Shown: positions 15,799-24,941, counted from the first letter of the stretch. The stretch: 64,000 nucleotides of DNA from Streptomyces glaucescens (GCF_000761215.1 NZ_CP009438.1:6056501-6120500); one strand, 5' to 3'. Translations and numbers: made by a program. The notes: generated by a model from the letters alone, not told the origin.

Positions 15799-16404
15799 CG
15801 CTCCCCTCCGTGTGTCGTGTTCTGGCCAAATTCTAGGCACCGAGTCATTGAATTTCGGAGGGGCGCGGTGGTGAGGGAAATAACAGCAACGGGCCTGGGG
15901 AATTTCAGCTCTGTGTCAATTGCGTGACGAACGGCGCGCGGGGAGGCGCCGCGGCCGCGGACGCCCCCCACGAAGACGCGGGCAACCGCGCGACCGACCA
16001 CGGCGCACCCGCGGCCCCCACACGCCGCCACCCCCACGCCACTCCCGCCCGTCACCGCTACGCCGCTTCCGCCGGCCACCGCACCCGGGGCCTCTACGCC
16101 GCGCCCGCCCGGCCCCCCAGCGGGGCCCGGGCCCGGCACCGGACCCGTCACCCTTGTGCGGCTCACGCCCGGCACCAGATCCGCCACCCCTGCGCGCCCC
16201 CGCCCGGCACCCGCATCCGGCACTCCTGTGCCGCGCACGCCCGGCGCCGGACCCGGCACCGCAGCGCCGCGCCCGCCCGTAAACCTCCGTGCGGCTTCCG
16301 CCGGCCACTGACCCGGGGCCTCTACGCCGCGCCGGCCCGTAACCGCCGTGCGGCTTCCGCCCGGCACCGGACCCCGCGCCCCCACGCCGTTCACGCCCGG
16401 CGCC
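15799..16404. other. 606-base intergenic region between two LuxR-type regulators
   Basis: The right part contains degenerate tandem repeats. The left 100 bases are comparatively AT-rich (around 15826-15915) and are where the LAL promoter should lie. A minus-strand frame through the region is Gly/Ala/Arg/Val low complexity with no recognisable fold and is not called. Confidence 0.5.
16132..16275. repeat. Degenerate 36-bp tandem repeats
   Basis: Four units of 35-37 bp begin CCCGGC(A/G)CC at 16132, 16168, 16203 and 16240, each ending near CACG or CCCG. A related unit appears near 16363. A longer element, CTTCCGCCGGCCAC followed by GGGGCCTCTACGCC, occurs at about 16068 and again at about 16299. 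Confidence 0.6.
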
Positions 16405-17283
16405 CTAGGGCAGCGCCCCCGCCCGTCGCGCCGCGGCCACCGCCTCTCCCCGCGTCCGCGCGCCCAGCTTCCGCATCGCGGAACGCAGGTAGCTCTTCAC
16501 CGTCTCCGGCCGCAGCCCCAGCCGCTCGGCCGCCGCCGCGTTCGTCGCCCCCGCCGCCACACAGGCCAGCACGTCCACCTCCCGGGGCGCCAGCCGCACC
16601 CCGTCCGGCTCCCGGTCCGGCGCGAGCAGCCCGCACGCGTCCAGCAGTTCCGCCCGCAGCGCCGGATCGGCGATCCGCGGCGCCAGCGCGCGCAGCGCCG
16701 CGTGCGCCTCCCGCATCCGCTCCCTGACCGCCCCCGCTTCCGGAGCCTGTGCCGCACGCGCCGTCCCCGCGCCCGTCCGGGGCTGCGCCCGCACGGTGTC
16801 CAGCAGCCCCCGGGCCTCCTCCCGCGCCACGAGCGCCTGCTCCACGTCCCGCGCCGCCTCGACGGCCGCGTGCAGCATGCGGTCGCCCAGCGGCTGCGCG
16901 GTGCGCAGGGCGCCGTACAGCACCCCCCGCACCCGCCGCCGTACGACGACGGGGACGGCGAGCACGGACCGCAGCCCCTCCACGGCGACCGGCGCGTCGT
17001 ACTCGTGACTGATCTGCCGGGACGCCGAGTAGTCGGTCACGGCGCACGGACGGCCCAGTGCCACCGCCTTGCCGCCCAGCCCGTAGCCGCAGGTCACGGC
17101 GAGGGCGCTGAGCGCCGGGGTGCGGGTCCCGGTCAGCTCCGTGATGCGCATCCGTGGCCGGCCCGTCTCCACCAGCCCGCCGAAGGCGACCGGCAGGCCG
17201 GTCGTCCGGCGCAGCCGCAGCAGCGCGCCCCGGATGACCGCCGTGTCCGCCGCGTCCACCGCGCCCGTCGTGTCCGCTCCCAC
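16405..17283 (-). CDS. GAF-domain LuxR-family transcriptional regulator (RamA-like)
   Basis: A 292-residue protein taken from GTG 17283 (GGGAAGGG upstream). Residues about 20-180 form a GAF-type sensor: GALLRLRRTTGLPVAFGGLV, then VTCGYGLGGKAVALGRPCAV, and LRSVLAVPVVVRRRVRGVLY. After a variable linker the C-terminus is a LuxR helix-turn-helix, APREVDVLACVAAGATNAAA and PETVKSYLRSAMRKLGARTR. The same plan is found in Corynebacterium RamA, an acetate and central carbon regulator. It is divergent from two acyl-CoA synthetase genes and so probably controls them and itself through the dyad at 17320. Confidence 0.82.
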   Translation of the reverse strand: MGADTTGAVDAADTAVIRGALLRLRRTTGLPVAFGGLVETGRPRMRITELTGTRTPALSALAVTCGYGLGGKAVALGRPCAVTDYSASRQISHEYDAPVAVEGLRSVLAVPVVVRRRVRGVLYGALRTAQPLGDRMLHAAVEAARDVEQALVAREEARGLLDTVRAQPRTGAGTARAAQAPEAGAVRERMREAHAALRALAPRIADPALRAELLDACGLLAPDREPDGVRLAPREVDVLACVAAGATNAAAAERLGLRPETVKSYLRSAMRKLGARTRGEAVAAARRAGALP

Positions 17284-17319
17284 GTGCTCGCCCTTCCCTG
17301 GCCGCGCCTCACGGCGCGC

Positions 17320-17335
17320 ACCCCCGTTAGGGGGT
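17320..17335. promoter_or_regulatory. RamA-like dyad ACCCCC-GTTA-GGGGGT
   Basis: A perfect inverted repeat in the 124-bp divergent region between the GAF-LuxR gene and the first acyl-CoA synthetase gene. RamA of Corynebacterium is known to bind runs of the form AC4-5 and G4-6T, which fits both half-sites. Confidence 0.6.
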
Positions 17336-17407
17336 AGTGAGACCTGCATCACGGATTACACGATGTCCGGGAGCCGCCCGGCAACGGTCCGGACAGAGGG
17401 AGAACGA

Positions 17408-19081
17408 ATGACGACGGCGACCGAGGACTTCCGCCAGGCGCGGGACTTCCTGCTGGCACACCGTGCGGACTACGGCACGGCCTACGACGGCTTCGCCTGG
17501 CCCCGCCCCGAGCACTTCAACTGGGCACTCGACTGGTTCGACGTCATCGCGGACGGCAACGACCGCACCGCGCTGCACATCGTCGAGGAGGACGCCACCG
17601 AGACCCGGCTCAGCTTCGCCGAGCTCTCGGACCGCTCCGACCGCGTCGCGAACTGGCTGCGCGCCCGCGGCGTCGCGGCGGGCGACCGCGTCCTCGTTAT
17701 GCTCGGCAACCAGGCCGAACTGTGGGAGACCGCGCTGGCCGCGATGAAGCTGCGCGCCGTCGTCATCCCCGCCACCCCGCTGCTCGGCGCCGCCGACCTG
17801 CGCGACCGCGTCGACCGGGGCCGTGTCCGGCACGCGATCGTGCGCGCCGCCGACACCGGGAAGTTCGACGAGGTGCCGGGCGACTACACCCGCATCGCCG
17901 TGGGCGGCGCCCCGGCCGGCTCCTGGCTGCCGTACGAGGAGGCGTACACGGCACCGTCCGGCTTCACCCCCGACGGGCCCACCCGCGCCGACGACCCGCT
18001 GATGCTCTACTTCACCTCCGGGACGACCGCCCGCCCGAAGCTCGTGGAGCACACCCACACCTCGTACCCCGTCGGGCACCTAGCCACCATGTACTGGATC
18101 GGCCTGCGGCCCGGAGACGTCCACCTGAACATCTCCTCGCCCGGCTGGGCCAAGCACGCCTGGTCCAACCTCTTCGCCCCCTGGAACGCCGAGGCGACCG
18201 TCTTCCTCCTCAACTACACCCGCTTCGACGCGGCCCGGCTGATGGCCGAGATGGACCGCGCCGGAGTGACCACCTTCTGCGCTCCGCCCACCGTCTGGCG
18301 CATGCTCATCCAGGCCGACCTCGGCGCGCTGCGCACCCGCCCCCGCGAGGCCGTAGCCGCCGGTGAGCCGCTGAACCCCGAGGTCATCGAGCAGGTCCGG
18401 CGCGCCTGGGGCGTCACCATCCGGGACGGCTTCGGCCAGACCGAGACCGCCGTGCAGGTCGCCAACACCCCCGGGCAGCCGCTGAAGACCGGCTCCATGG
18501 GCCGCCCCAGCCCCGGGTACCGCGTCGAACTCCTCGACCCGGTCACCGGCGCCCCCGGCGCCACCGAGGGCGAGATCGCCCTGGACCTCACCGAGCGGCC
18601 GGTCGGCCTGATGACCGGCTACCACGGCGACCCCGAACGCACGGCGGAGGCCATGGCCGGCGGCTACTACCGCACCGGTGACGTCGCCGCACGCGACGAG
18701 GACGGGTACCTGACGTACATCGGGCGCAGCGACGACGTCTTCAAGGCGTCCGACTACAAGATCAGCCCCTTCGAGCTGGAGAGCGCCCTGCTGGAGCACG
18801 AGGCCGTCGCCGAGGCGGCCGTCGTGCCCGCCCCGGACGCGGTGCGCCTCGCCGTCCCCAAGGCGTACGTCGTCCTCGCGGACGGCTGGGCCCCCGGCCC
18901 CGACACCGCCAAGGTCCTCTTCGAGCACTCCCGTGAGGTCCTCGCGCCGTACAAGCGCATCCGCCGCCTGGAGTTCGCCGACCTGCCCAAGACGGTCTCC
19001 GGCAAGATCCGCCGCGTGGAACTGCGCCAGGCCACCGCGGCGGGCTCGGACGCCGAGTACCGCGAGGAGGACTTCCGGTGA
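17408..19081 (+). CDS. AMP-dependent acyl-CoA synthetase/ligase
   Basis: A 557-residue adenylate-forming enzyme, ATG at 17408 behind GGGAGAACG. Motifs in order: LMLYFTSGTTARPKLVEHTH (P-loop), YWIGLRPGDVHLNISSPGWAKHA in part, DGFGQTE (motif II), GYYRTGDVAARDEDGYLTYIGR (hinge), and PKTVSGKIRRVEL with the C-terminal catalytic Lys. It would activate a carboxylate, probably a medium-chain or acetoacetate-like acid, to the CoA thioester. Its stop overlaps the start of the next synthetase gene (GTGA), so the two are translationally coupled. The GAF-LuxR regulator is divergent. Confidence 0.9.
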   Translation: MTTATEDFRQARDFLLAHRADYGTAYDGFAWPRPEHFNWALDWFDVIADGNDRTALHIVEEDATETRLSFAELSDRSDRVANWLRARGVAAGDRVLVMLGNQAELWETALAAMKLRAVVIPATPLLGAADLRDRVDRGRVRHAIVRAADTGKFDEVPGDYTRIAVGGAPAGSWLPYEEAYTAPSGFTPDGPTRADDPLMLYFTSGTTARPKLVEHTHTSYPVGHLATMYWIGLRPGDVHLNISSPGWAKHAWSNLFAPWNAEATVFLLNYTRFDAARLMAEMDRAGVTTFCAPPTVWRMLIQADLGALRTRPREAVAAGEPLNPEVIEQVRRAWGVTIRDGFGQTETAVQVANTPGQPLKTGSMGRPSPGYRVELLDPVTGAPGATEGEIALDLTERPVGLMTGYHGDPERTAEAMAGGYYRTGDVAARDEDGYLTYIGRSDDVFKASDYKISPFELESALLEHEAVAEAAVVPAPDAVRLAVPKAYVVLADGWAPGPDTAKVLFEHSREVLAPYKRIRRLEFADLPKTVSGKIRRVELRQATAAGSDAEYREEDFR

Positions 19082-20670
19082 ACTCGTACAGCCACGGGGC
19101 GAGCGAGATCCCGCTCCTCGGTGACACCATCGGCGCCGACCTGGACCGCGCGGTCGCCGCCTGGCCGGACCGGGAGGCACTGGTGGACGTCCCGTCCGGC
19201 CGCCGCTGGACCTACGCCGCGTTCGCCTCGGACGTCGACGCCCTGGCGCGCGCCCTGCTCGCCGCGGGCGTCACCAAGGGCGACCGGGTGGGCATCTGGG
19301 CGGTCAACTGCCCCGAGTGGGTCCTCGTCCAGTACGCCACCGCGCGCATCGGCGCGATCATGGTGAACATCAACCCGGCCTACCGCACCCACGAGGTCGC
19401 CTACGTCCTGAAACAGGCGGGCGTCTCCTTCCTGTTCGCCTCGCAGCGGCACAAGACCAGCGACTACCGGGCGATGACCGAACAGGTCCGCGGCGAGTGC
19501 CCGCGGCTGCGCGAGGTCGTGTACTTCGGCGACCCGGGCTGGGACGCGCTGCTGGGCCGGGCGGACGGGACGGGCACCCGGGAGCCCTTCCCCGAGCTGT
19601 CCTGCGACGACCCCATCAACATCCAGTACACCTCGGGCACGACGGGCTTCCCGAAGGGCGCCACCCTCTCCCACCACAACATCCTCAACAACGGCTATTT
19701 CGTGGGGGAGTCGATCGGCTACACGGAACACGACCGCATCTGCGTGCCCGTCCCCTTCTACCACTGCTTCGGCATGGTGATGGGAAACCTGGCGGCCACC
19801 TCCCACGGCGCGTGCATCGTCATCCCGGCCCCGTCCTTCGACCCGGCGGCCACCCTGGAAGCGGTCCAGCGCGAGCGCTGCACCTCGCTGTACGGCGTCC
19901 CGACGATGTTCATCGCCGAGCTGAACCTGCCGGACTTCGCCTCCTACGACCTCTCCTCGCTGCGCACCGGCATCATGGCGGGCTCCCCCTGCCCCGTGGA
20001 GGTGATGAAGCGGGTCGTCGCCGAGATGCACATGGAACAGGTCTCCATCTGCTACGGCATGACCGAGACGTCACCCGTCTCGCTCCAGACCCGCATGGAC
20101 GACGACCTGGAGCACCGCACCGCCACGGTCGGCCGGGTCCTGCCGCACATCGAGGTGAAGATCGTCGATCCGGCGACGGGCGTGACCCGGCCACGCGGCA
20201 CCCCGGGCGAACTGTGCACCCGCGGCTACAGCGTGATGCTCGGCTACTGGGACCAGCCCGAGAAGACCGCCGAGGCCGTCGACCCGGGCCGCTGGATGCA
20301 CACCGGCGACCTCGCGGTGATGCGCGAGGACGGCTACGTCGAGATCGTCGGCCGCATCAAGGACATGATCATCAGGGGTGGCGAGAACGTCTACCCGCGC
20401 GAGATCGAGGAGTTCCTGCACGCCCACCCGAAGATCGCCGACGTCCAGGTCGTCGGGGTACCGCACGAACGCTACGGCGAGGAGGTGCTGGCCTGCGTCA
20501 TCCCGAGCGACCCCGCCGCACCGCCGACCCTGGAGGAAGTGCGGGAGTTCTGCGCCGGCCGGCTGGCGCACTACAAGATCCCGAGCAGGCTGCAGGTCCT
20601 CGACTCCTTCCCGATGACGGTGTCCGGAAAGGTGCGCAAGGTGGAGCTGCGGGAGCGCTACGGGGCCTGA
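19078..20670 (+). CDS. Fatty acyl-CoA synthetase (FadD-like AMP-binding protein)
   Basis: A 530-residue AMP-binding enzyme starting at GTG inside the stop of the upstream synthetase. It shows INIQYTSGTTGFPKGATLSH (P-loop), SICYGMTETSPVS, MHTGDLAVMREDGYVEIVGR, IKDMIIRGGENVYPREIEEF and MTVSGKVRKVELRERYG. These are the full set of motifs of medium/long-chain fatty acyl-CoA ligases. With the preceding gene it forms a two-gene operon for taking up and activating fatty acids. Substrate lengths are not predictable. No beta-oxidation genes follow. Confidence 0.9.
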   Translation: MNSYSHGASEIPLLGDTIGADLDRAVAAWPDREALVDVPSGRRWTYAAFASDVDALARALLAAGVTKGDRVGIWAVNCPEWVLVQYATARIGAIMVNINPAYRTHEVAYVLKQAGVSFLFASQRHKTSDYRAMTEQVRGECPRLREVVYFGDPGWDALLGRADGTGTREPFPELSCDDPINIQYTSGTTGFPKGATLSHHNILNNGYFVGESIGYTEHDRICVPVPFYHCFGMVMGNLAATSHGACIVIPAPSFDPAATLEAVQRERCTSLYGVPTMFIAELNLPDFASYDLSSLRTGIMAGSPCPVEVMKRVVAEMHMEQVSICYGMTETSPVSLQTRMDDDLEHRTATVGRVLPHIEVKIVDPATGVTRPRGTPGELCTRGYSVMLGYWDQPEKTAEAVDPGRWMHTGDLAVMREDGYVEIVGRIKDMIIRGGENVYPREIEEFLHAHPKIADVQVVGVPHERYGEEVLACVIPSDPAAPPTLEEVREFCAGRLAHYKIPSRLQVLDSFPMTVSGKVRKVELRERYGA

Positions 20671-20737
20671 AGGACCGCCCGGGCGTTCGATCACAGGGGT
20701 CAGGGCCCGTAAGATCGGACGCCCTTGGGGGTGAAGG

Positions 20738-21763
20738 ATGGTCAAACGGCGGCCCGTTGCGACGCCCACGCTGGAGGAGGTGGCCGCGCTCGCCGGTGTC
20801 GGGCGGGGCACGGTCTCGCGCGTCATCAACAACGAGGCGGGCGTCAAGGAATCGACCCGTCGCGCCGTGCAGCGGGCCATCGCCGAACTCGGCTATGTGC
20901 CCAACCTGGCGGCGCGGTCCCTGGCCGGGCGGCGCGCCGACGCCGTGGCGCTGGTGATGACCGAACGGGACTGGCGGCTGTTCGGCGAGCCGTTCTTCTC
21001 CGAGACCGTCCGCTCCGTCGGCGACGCCCTCACCGACACCTCCGTCCAGCTGCTGCTCACTCTGGTCCGCACGGACGCCGAACGGCAGCGGTTCCTCGAG
21101 TACGCGCGCGGCGGCCGGGTCGACGGCGTTCTGCTGATGTCCGTACGCGCCGAGGACCGGCTGCCCGACATGCTCGCCGACGCCGGCCTGCCCACCGTGC
21201 TGCTCGGGCGCCGCTCCGGCGACGAGCAGGTCACCTCCGTCGACGCGGACAACGTCGGCGGCGCCCGCGAGGCCGTCACCCACCTGGTGCGCACCGGCCG
21301 GCGTTCCATCGCCACCATCACCGGGCCGCTCGACATGTACGTCGCCCAGTGCCGCCTGCGCGGCTACCAGCAGGCCCTCGCCGGCGCCGGACTGCCCACC
21401 GACCCCTCCTGGACCGTCGAGGGCGACTTCACCGAGGCGAGCGGACGCCGGGCCATGACCGAACTCCTCGAACGCCACCCGGACGTCGACGCGGTCCTCG
21501 CCGCCTCCGACACCATGGCCGCCGCGGCCCTCTCCGTCCTGCGCGCCGCGGGCCGCCGCGTCCCCGACGACGTGGCCGTCATCGGCTTCGACGACTTCCA
21601 CCTCGCCCAGCACACCGACCCGCCGCTGACCACCGTCCGCCAGCCCCTGGAGGACATCGGCCGCACCATGGTCCGCCTCCTGCTGGAGGAGATGGAACAA
21701 CCGGAAGTCGCCTGGCGGCACGTGATGCTGCGCACGCGCCTGGTGATCCGCGAATCGGCGTGA
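20738..21763 (+). CDS. LacI-family regulator, CebR/CelR-like, of the cellulase island
   Basis: A 341-residue LacI/GalR repressor. The N-terminal helix-turn-helix and hinge are TLEEVAALAGVGRGTVSRVI and LGYVPNLAARSLAGRRA. The periplasmic-binding-protein-like effector domain follows (MSVRAEDRLP, VDADNVGGAREAV, VIGFDDFHLAQHTDPPLTTV). It lies just upstream of cellulase genes carrying TGGGAGCGCTCCCA boxes, the published operator of Thermobifida CelR and Streptomyces CebR. Cellobiose or short cello-oligosaccharides are therefore the likely inducers. The classic cebEFG-bglC transporter operon is not next to it, so it may be the canonical CebR or a paralogue. Confidence 0.85.
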   Translation: MVKRRPVATPTLEEVAALAGVGRGTVSRVINNEAGVKESTRRAVQRAIAELGYVPNLAARSLAGRRADAVALVMTERDWRLFGEPFFSETVRSVGDALTDTSVQLLLTLVRTDAERQRFLEYARGGRVDGVLLMSVRAEDRLPDMLADAGLPTVLLGRRSGDEQVTSVDADNVGGAREAVTHLVRTGRRSIATITGPLDMYVAQCRLRGYQQALAGAGLPTDPSWTVEGDFTEASGRRAMTELLERHPDVDAVLAASDTMAAAALSVLRAAGRRVPDDVAVIGFDDFHLAQHTDPPLTTVRQPLEDIGRTMVRLLLEEMEQPEVAWRHVMLRTRLVIRESA

Positions 21764-22265
21764 CCCGCCCCCGGCCGGGAGACCTCCAGCTCGGCGCCGG
21801 CCGAGACCGCTCCCCGCGGGCGTTCCCGGCGACTCCCCGGCGCAGCCGGGCCGATCGGCGCGAGGAAAGAGCCGACAGCGTGACTCCGCGGCCCGCGATG
21901 TCTTGACACGGCTGGTCACGGCTGGCTTCATGGCCAGCAGGTGGGAGCGCTCCCACAGGGCTCCCGGCACCGGCTCCCGCACGCCTCCCCGCGGACGCGA
22001 GCCGGCGCCGGGCTGCACCACGGCCCGTGCGCACGGCCCCGCGCGCACACCCCGGGCGACGGCCCCCGGGCAGCTCTCCCCGCACGGCACGACCCGGTGC
22101 ATCCCCCCGGCGTACCGGACACCGCTCACCGAGCACGCCCATCGACGACACCCAGAGAGCACGCCCATCGAGCACCGCGCACCGCGCACCGCTCGTCGCA
22201 CGCCGGACACCGCATCCGGGAGCTCGCCCACCGGATACCGCGCACCCGTACGGAAGGACGATCCG
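21764..22265. other. Long leader/intergenic region before the GH9 gene
   Basis: About 500 bases without a gene. It contains the cellulase operator at 21942 and, further on, the 15-mer GAGCACGCCCATCGA twice (22131 and 22157, 26 bp apart). The ribosome binding site GGAAGGA is at 22252-22258. If transcription starts near the operator, the mRNA leader is about 300 bases. Confidence 0.5.
21942..21955. promoter_or_regulatory. CebR/CelR-type operator TGGGAGCGCTCCCA (upstream of GH9)
   Basis: A perfect 14-bp match to the actinobacterial cellulase operator, 310 bp before the TTG start of the GH9 gene and 178 bp after the LacI gene stop. Confidence 0.85.
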
Positions 22266-24653
22266 TTGCGCCCGTTCTCCCTCCGCCCGTTGCGACGGCC
22301 CGAGCCACCGGGCCCGGCCCGCCGCAGGCGTGTCACCGGCCCCGCCGCCCTCGCCGCCGCCCTCACCGCGGGGCTCCTCCTGCCCCTCACCGCCGCCGCC
22401 CCCTCCTCCGCCGCGCCCGCGTTCGACTACGGCGAGGCGCTGCAGAAGTCCCTGCTGTTCTACGAGGCCCAGCAGTCCGGCGCGATTCCCGGCTGGAACC
22501 GGGTCGGCTGGCGCGGGGACTCGGGGATGAATGACGGCAAGGACGTCGGCGTCGACCTGACCGGCGGGTGGTACGACGCCGGGGACCACGTCAAGTTCGG
22601 GCTGCCCATGGCCTATTCGGCGACCGTGCTCGCCTGGGGCGGCCTGGAGGAGCGCGCCGCCTACACCCGCAGCGGCCAGTGGACGCACCTGAAGAACAAC
22701 CTCCGTTTCGTCAGTGACTACTTCGTCAAGGCCCACCCCTCGCCCGACGTCCTGTACGGACAGGTCGGCCACGGCGGCAGGGACCACGCCTGGTGGGGGC
22801 CGGCCGAGGTCATGCCGATGGAGCGGCCCGCCTTCAGGATCGACGCCTCCTGCCCCGGCTCCGACCTCGCCGGGCAGACCGCCGCCGCCCTGGCGGCCTC
22901 CTCCATGGTGTTCGCGGACAGCGACGCCGCGTACGCCGGCAAGCTGCTCACGCACGCCAAGCAGCTCTACTCCTTCGCCGACACCCACCGCGGCAAGTAC
23001 AGCGACTGCATCACCGACGCCCAGGGTTACTACAACTCCTGGAGCGGGTACCGCGACGAGCTGGTCTGGGGCGCCATCTGGCTCCACAAGGCCACCGGCG
23101 ACCCCGCCTACCTCGCCAAGGCCGAGAGCTACTACGACAACCTCTCCACCGAACCCCAGACCTCCACCCGCTCCTACCGCTGGACCCTCTCCTGGGACGA
23201 CAGCTCCTACGGCGCCTACGTCCTGCTCGCCCAGCTCACCGGCAAGCAGAAGTACGTCGACGACGCCAACCGCTGGCTGGACTGGTGGACCGTCGGAGTG
23301 AACGGCAGCCGGGTGCGCTACTCGCCCGGCGGCCAGGCCGTCCTCGACAGCTGGGGCTCCCTGCGCTACGCCGCCAACACCGCGTTCGCCGCGCTCGTCT
23401 ACTCGGACTGGCTGCCCGGTGACCCCACCCGCAAGGCCCGCTACCACGACTTCGCCGTACGGCAGATCGACTACGCCCTCGGGGACAACCCGCGAAGGTC
23501 GAGCTACGTCGTCGGCTTCGGCGCCAACCCGCCGGCCAAGCCCCACCACCGCACCGCCCACGGCTCCTGGACCGACCAGATCACCAACCCCGCCGACAGC
23601 CGCCACGTCCTGTACGGCGCCCTGGTCGGCGGTCCCAGCGCGGCCGACGACGCCTACACCGACGACCGGCAGAACTACGTCAACAACGAGGTCGCCACCG
23701 ACTACAACGCGGCCTTCACGGGCGCCCTGGCCCGTCTGTACGCCGAGTACGGCGGCGCGCCGCTCGCCGACTTCCCCGGGGCGGAGACCCCGGACGGGCC
23801 CGAGATGTCCGTGCAGGCCTCGGTGAACGCCTCAGGCGCCGATTTCACCGAGATCAAGGCCTACGTCATCAACAAGTCGGCCTGGCCCGCCCGCGCGCTC
23901 ACCGACAGCTCGCTGCGCTACTACTTCACCCTGGAGCCGGGGGTCCGGCCCGAGCAGATCAGCGTGACGACCAACTACAACCAGTGCGGTCCGGTCACCG
24001 GGCCCACGCACCACGCGGGCGACGTCCACTACGTCACCGTCGACTGCTCCAGCGCCGTGATCGCGCCCGCCGGCCAGTCCGCGTACCGCAAGGAGGTCCA
24101 GTTCCGAATCAGTTCGGCCGGTGCCTGGAGCCCGGGCAACGACTGGTCGTACCAGCGGATCGCGACCACGCCGGGCAGCACCCCCGTCGACGCCCCGAAC
24201 ATCGTTCTGCTGGAGGGCACGGAGCGGCAGTGGGGTGCCGTGCCGGACGGCAGCACCTCCACCCCGACCCCCGATCCGACGCCGACCCCCGATCCGACCC
24301 CGACCCCGACCCCCGATCCGACCCCGACGCCCACCCCCGCCGAAGGCTGCGCCGTCACCTACGCCGTCGGCTCTTCCTGGAACGGCGGGTTCACGGCCGA
24401 GGTGCGGGTCCGGAACACCGGGTCGGCCCCCGTGAACGGGTGGCGGCTCGGCTTCTCCTTCCGTGGCGCGGAGAAGGTCACCAACGCCTGGAACGCCGCC
24501 CTCACCCAGTCCGGAGCCGAGGTCACCGCGTCGAACGCGGGCCACAACGCGACCCTGGCGGCGGGCGGCACGGCGAGCTTCGGCTTCCAGGCGAGCGGCG
24601 CCCCGGCCGGTGCGCCCGCGGCCTTCACGCTCAACGGCCGTACGTGCGCCTGA
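22266..24653 (+). CDS. Secreted GH9 endoglucanase with CBM3 and CBM2
   Basis: A 795-residue secreted cellulase, start TTG at 22266 chosen for its GGAAGGA site and the Arg-rich signal peptide (cleavage near residue 50). The GH9 domain spans about 51-490, with GGWYDAGDHVKFGLPMAYSA (nucleophile/base Asp pair near 103-106) and VNNEVATDYNAAF, whose Glu near 475 is the acid. Next is a CBM3 of the type that follows processive GH9 enzymes (about 515-655), then a linker of TP and DPTP repeats. The C-terminal CBM2 (about 693-795) has SSWNGGFTAEV and FTLNGRTC. It would cut cellulose internally and processively. First gene after the LacI regulator and one operator. Confidence 0.93.
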   Translation: MRPFSLRPLRRPEPPGPARRRRVTGPAALAAALTAGLLLPLTAAAPSSAAPAFDYGEALQKSLLFYEAQQSGAIPGWNRVGWRGDSGMNDGKDVGVDLTGGWYDAGDHVKFGLPMAYSATVLAWGGLEERAAYTRSGQWTHLKNNLRFVSDYFVKAHPSPDVLYGQVGHGGRDHAWWGPAEVMPMERPAFRIDASCPGSDLAGQTAAALAASSMVFADSDAAYAGKLLTHAKQLYSFADTHRGKYSDCITDAQGYYNSWSGYRDELVWGAIWLHKATGDPAYLAKAESYYDNLSTEPQTSTRSYRWTLSWDDSSYGAYVLLAQLTGKQKYVDDANRWLDWWTVGVNGSRVRYSPGGQAVLDSWGSLRYAANTAFAALVYSDWLPGDPTRKARYHDFAVRQIDYALGDNPRRSSYVVGFGANPPAKPHHRTAHGSWTDQITNPADSRHVLYGALVGGPSAADDAYTDDRQNYVNNEVATDYNAAFTGALARLYAEYGGAPLADFPGAETPDGPEMSVQASVNASGADFTEIKAYVINKSAWPARALTDSSLRYYFTLEPGVRPEQISVTTNYNQCGPVTGPTHHAGDVHYVTVDCSSAVIAPAGQSAYRKEVQFRISSAGAWSPGNDWSYQRIATTPGSTPVDAPNIVLLEGTERQWGAVPDGSTSTPTPDPTPTPDPTPTPTPDPTPTPTPAEGCAVTYAVGSSWNGGFTAEVRVRNTGSAPVNGWRLGFSFRGAEKVTNAWNAALTQSGAEVTASNAGHNATLAAGGTASFGFQASGAPAGAPAAFTLNGRTCA

Positions 24654-24681
24654 GGCCCTCATCTCGGTTCTTCGCAACTTT

Positions 24682-24695
24682 CGGGAGCGCTCCCA
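24682..24695. promoter_or_regulatory. CebR/CelR-type operator variant CGGGAGCGCTCCCA
   Basis: One mismatch from the consensus. It lies 28 bp after the GH9 stop and 246 bp before the GH12 start. Confidence 0.7.
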
Positions 24696-24841
24696 ACTCC
24701 GTTTTCCGGCTTGCCTGTTGAGGAGGCGAGCCGGAGACGGCCCGCTGACCTGCGTCTTCGAAATCCGTTCGACGGATTCGCGCGCACAGGGTTGTCAGGG
24801 CCATGGAGTGACTCCTACAGTCGCGTCCGAAACCGGTGGGG

Positions 24842-24855
24842 TGGGAGCGCTCCCA
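24842..24855. promoter_or_regulatory. CebR/CelR-type operator TGGGAGCGCTCCCA (upstream of GH12, distal)
   Basis: A perfect match, 86 bp before the GH12 start. It is paired with another box 26 bp downstream. Confidence 0.85.
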
Positions 24856-24867
24856 TCCGTGGGGAGA

Positions 24868-24881
24868 TGGGAGCGCTCCCG
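24868..24881. promoter_or_regulatory. CebR/CelR-type operator variant TGGGAGCGCTCCCG (upstream of GH12, proximal)
   Basis: One mismatch from the consensus. It starts 26 bp after the preceding box and 60 bp before the GH12 ATG, so LacI-type dimers could bind both. Confidence 0.8.
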
Positions 24882-24941
24882 ACACCCCGATCCCCCAGCA
24901 CCCCCCTGTCGAACCCGGTTCCCACGCGAGAGAGGCCCCGC

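Noticed and set aside
12739..15927. A 1062-codon plus-strand frame opposite the LAL gene
   Set aside because: It is an antisense shadow. The minus strand gives Walker motifs and a LuxR helix-turn-helix, while this frame is Arg/Gly/Gln-rich with no domain.
15795..16394. 199-codon minus-strand frame between the two LuxR regulators
   Set aside because: It follows the tandem repeats and is Gly/Ala/Val/Arg low complexity with no recognisable motif. It would also overlap the LAL promoter and start.
21903..22265. In-frame upstream extension of the GH9 gene by about 121 codons
   Set aside because: The extension covers the operator, is Arg/Pro/Thr-rich and would bury the signal peptide. The TTG at 22266 has a good ribosome binding site.
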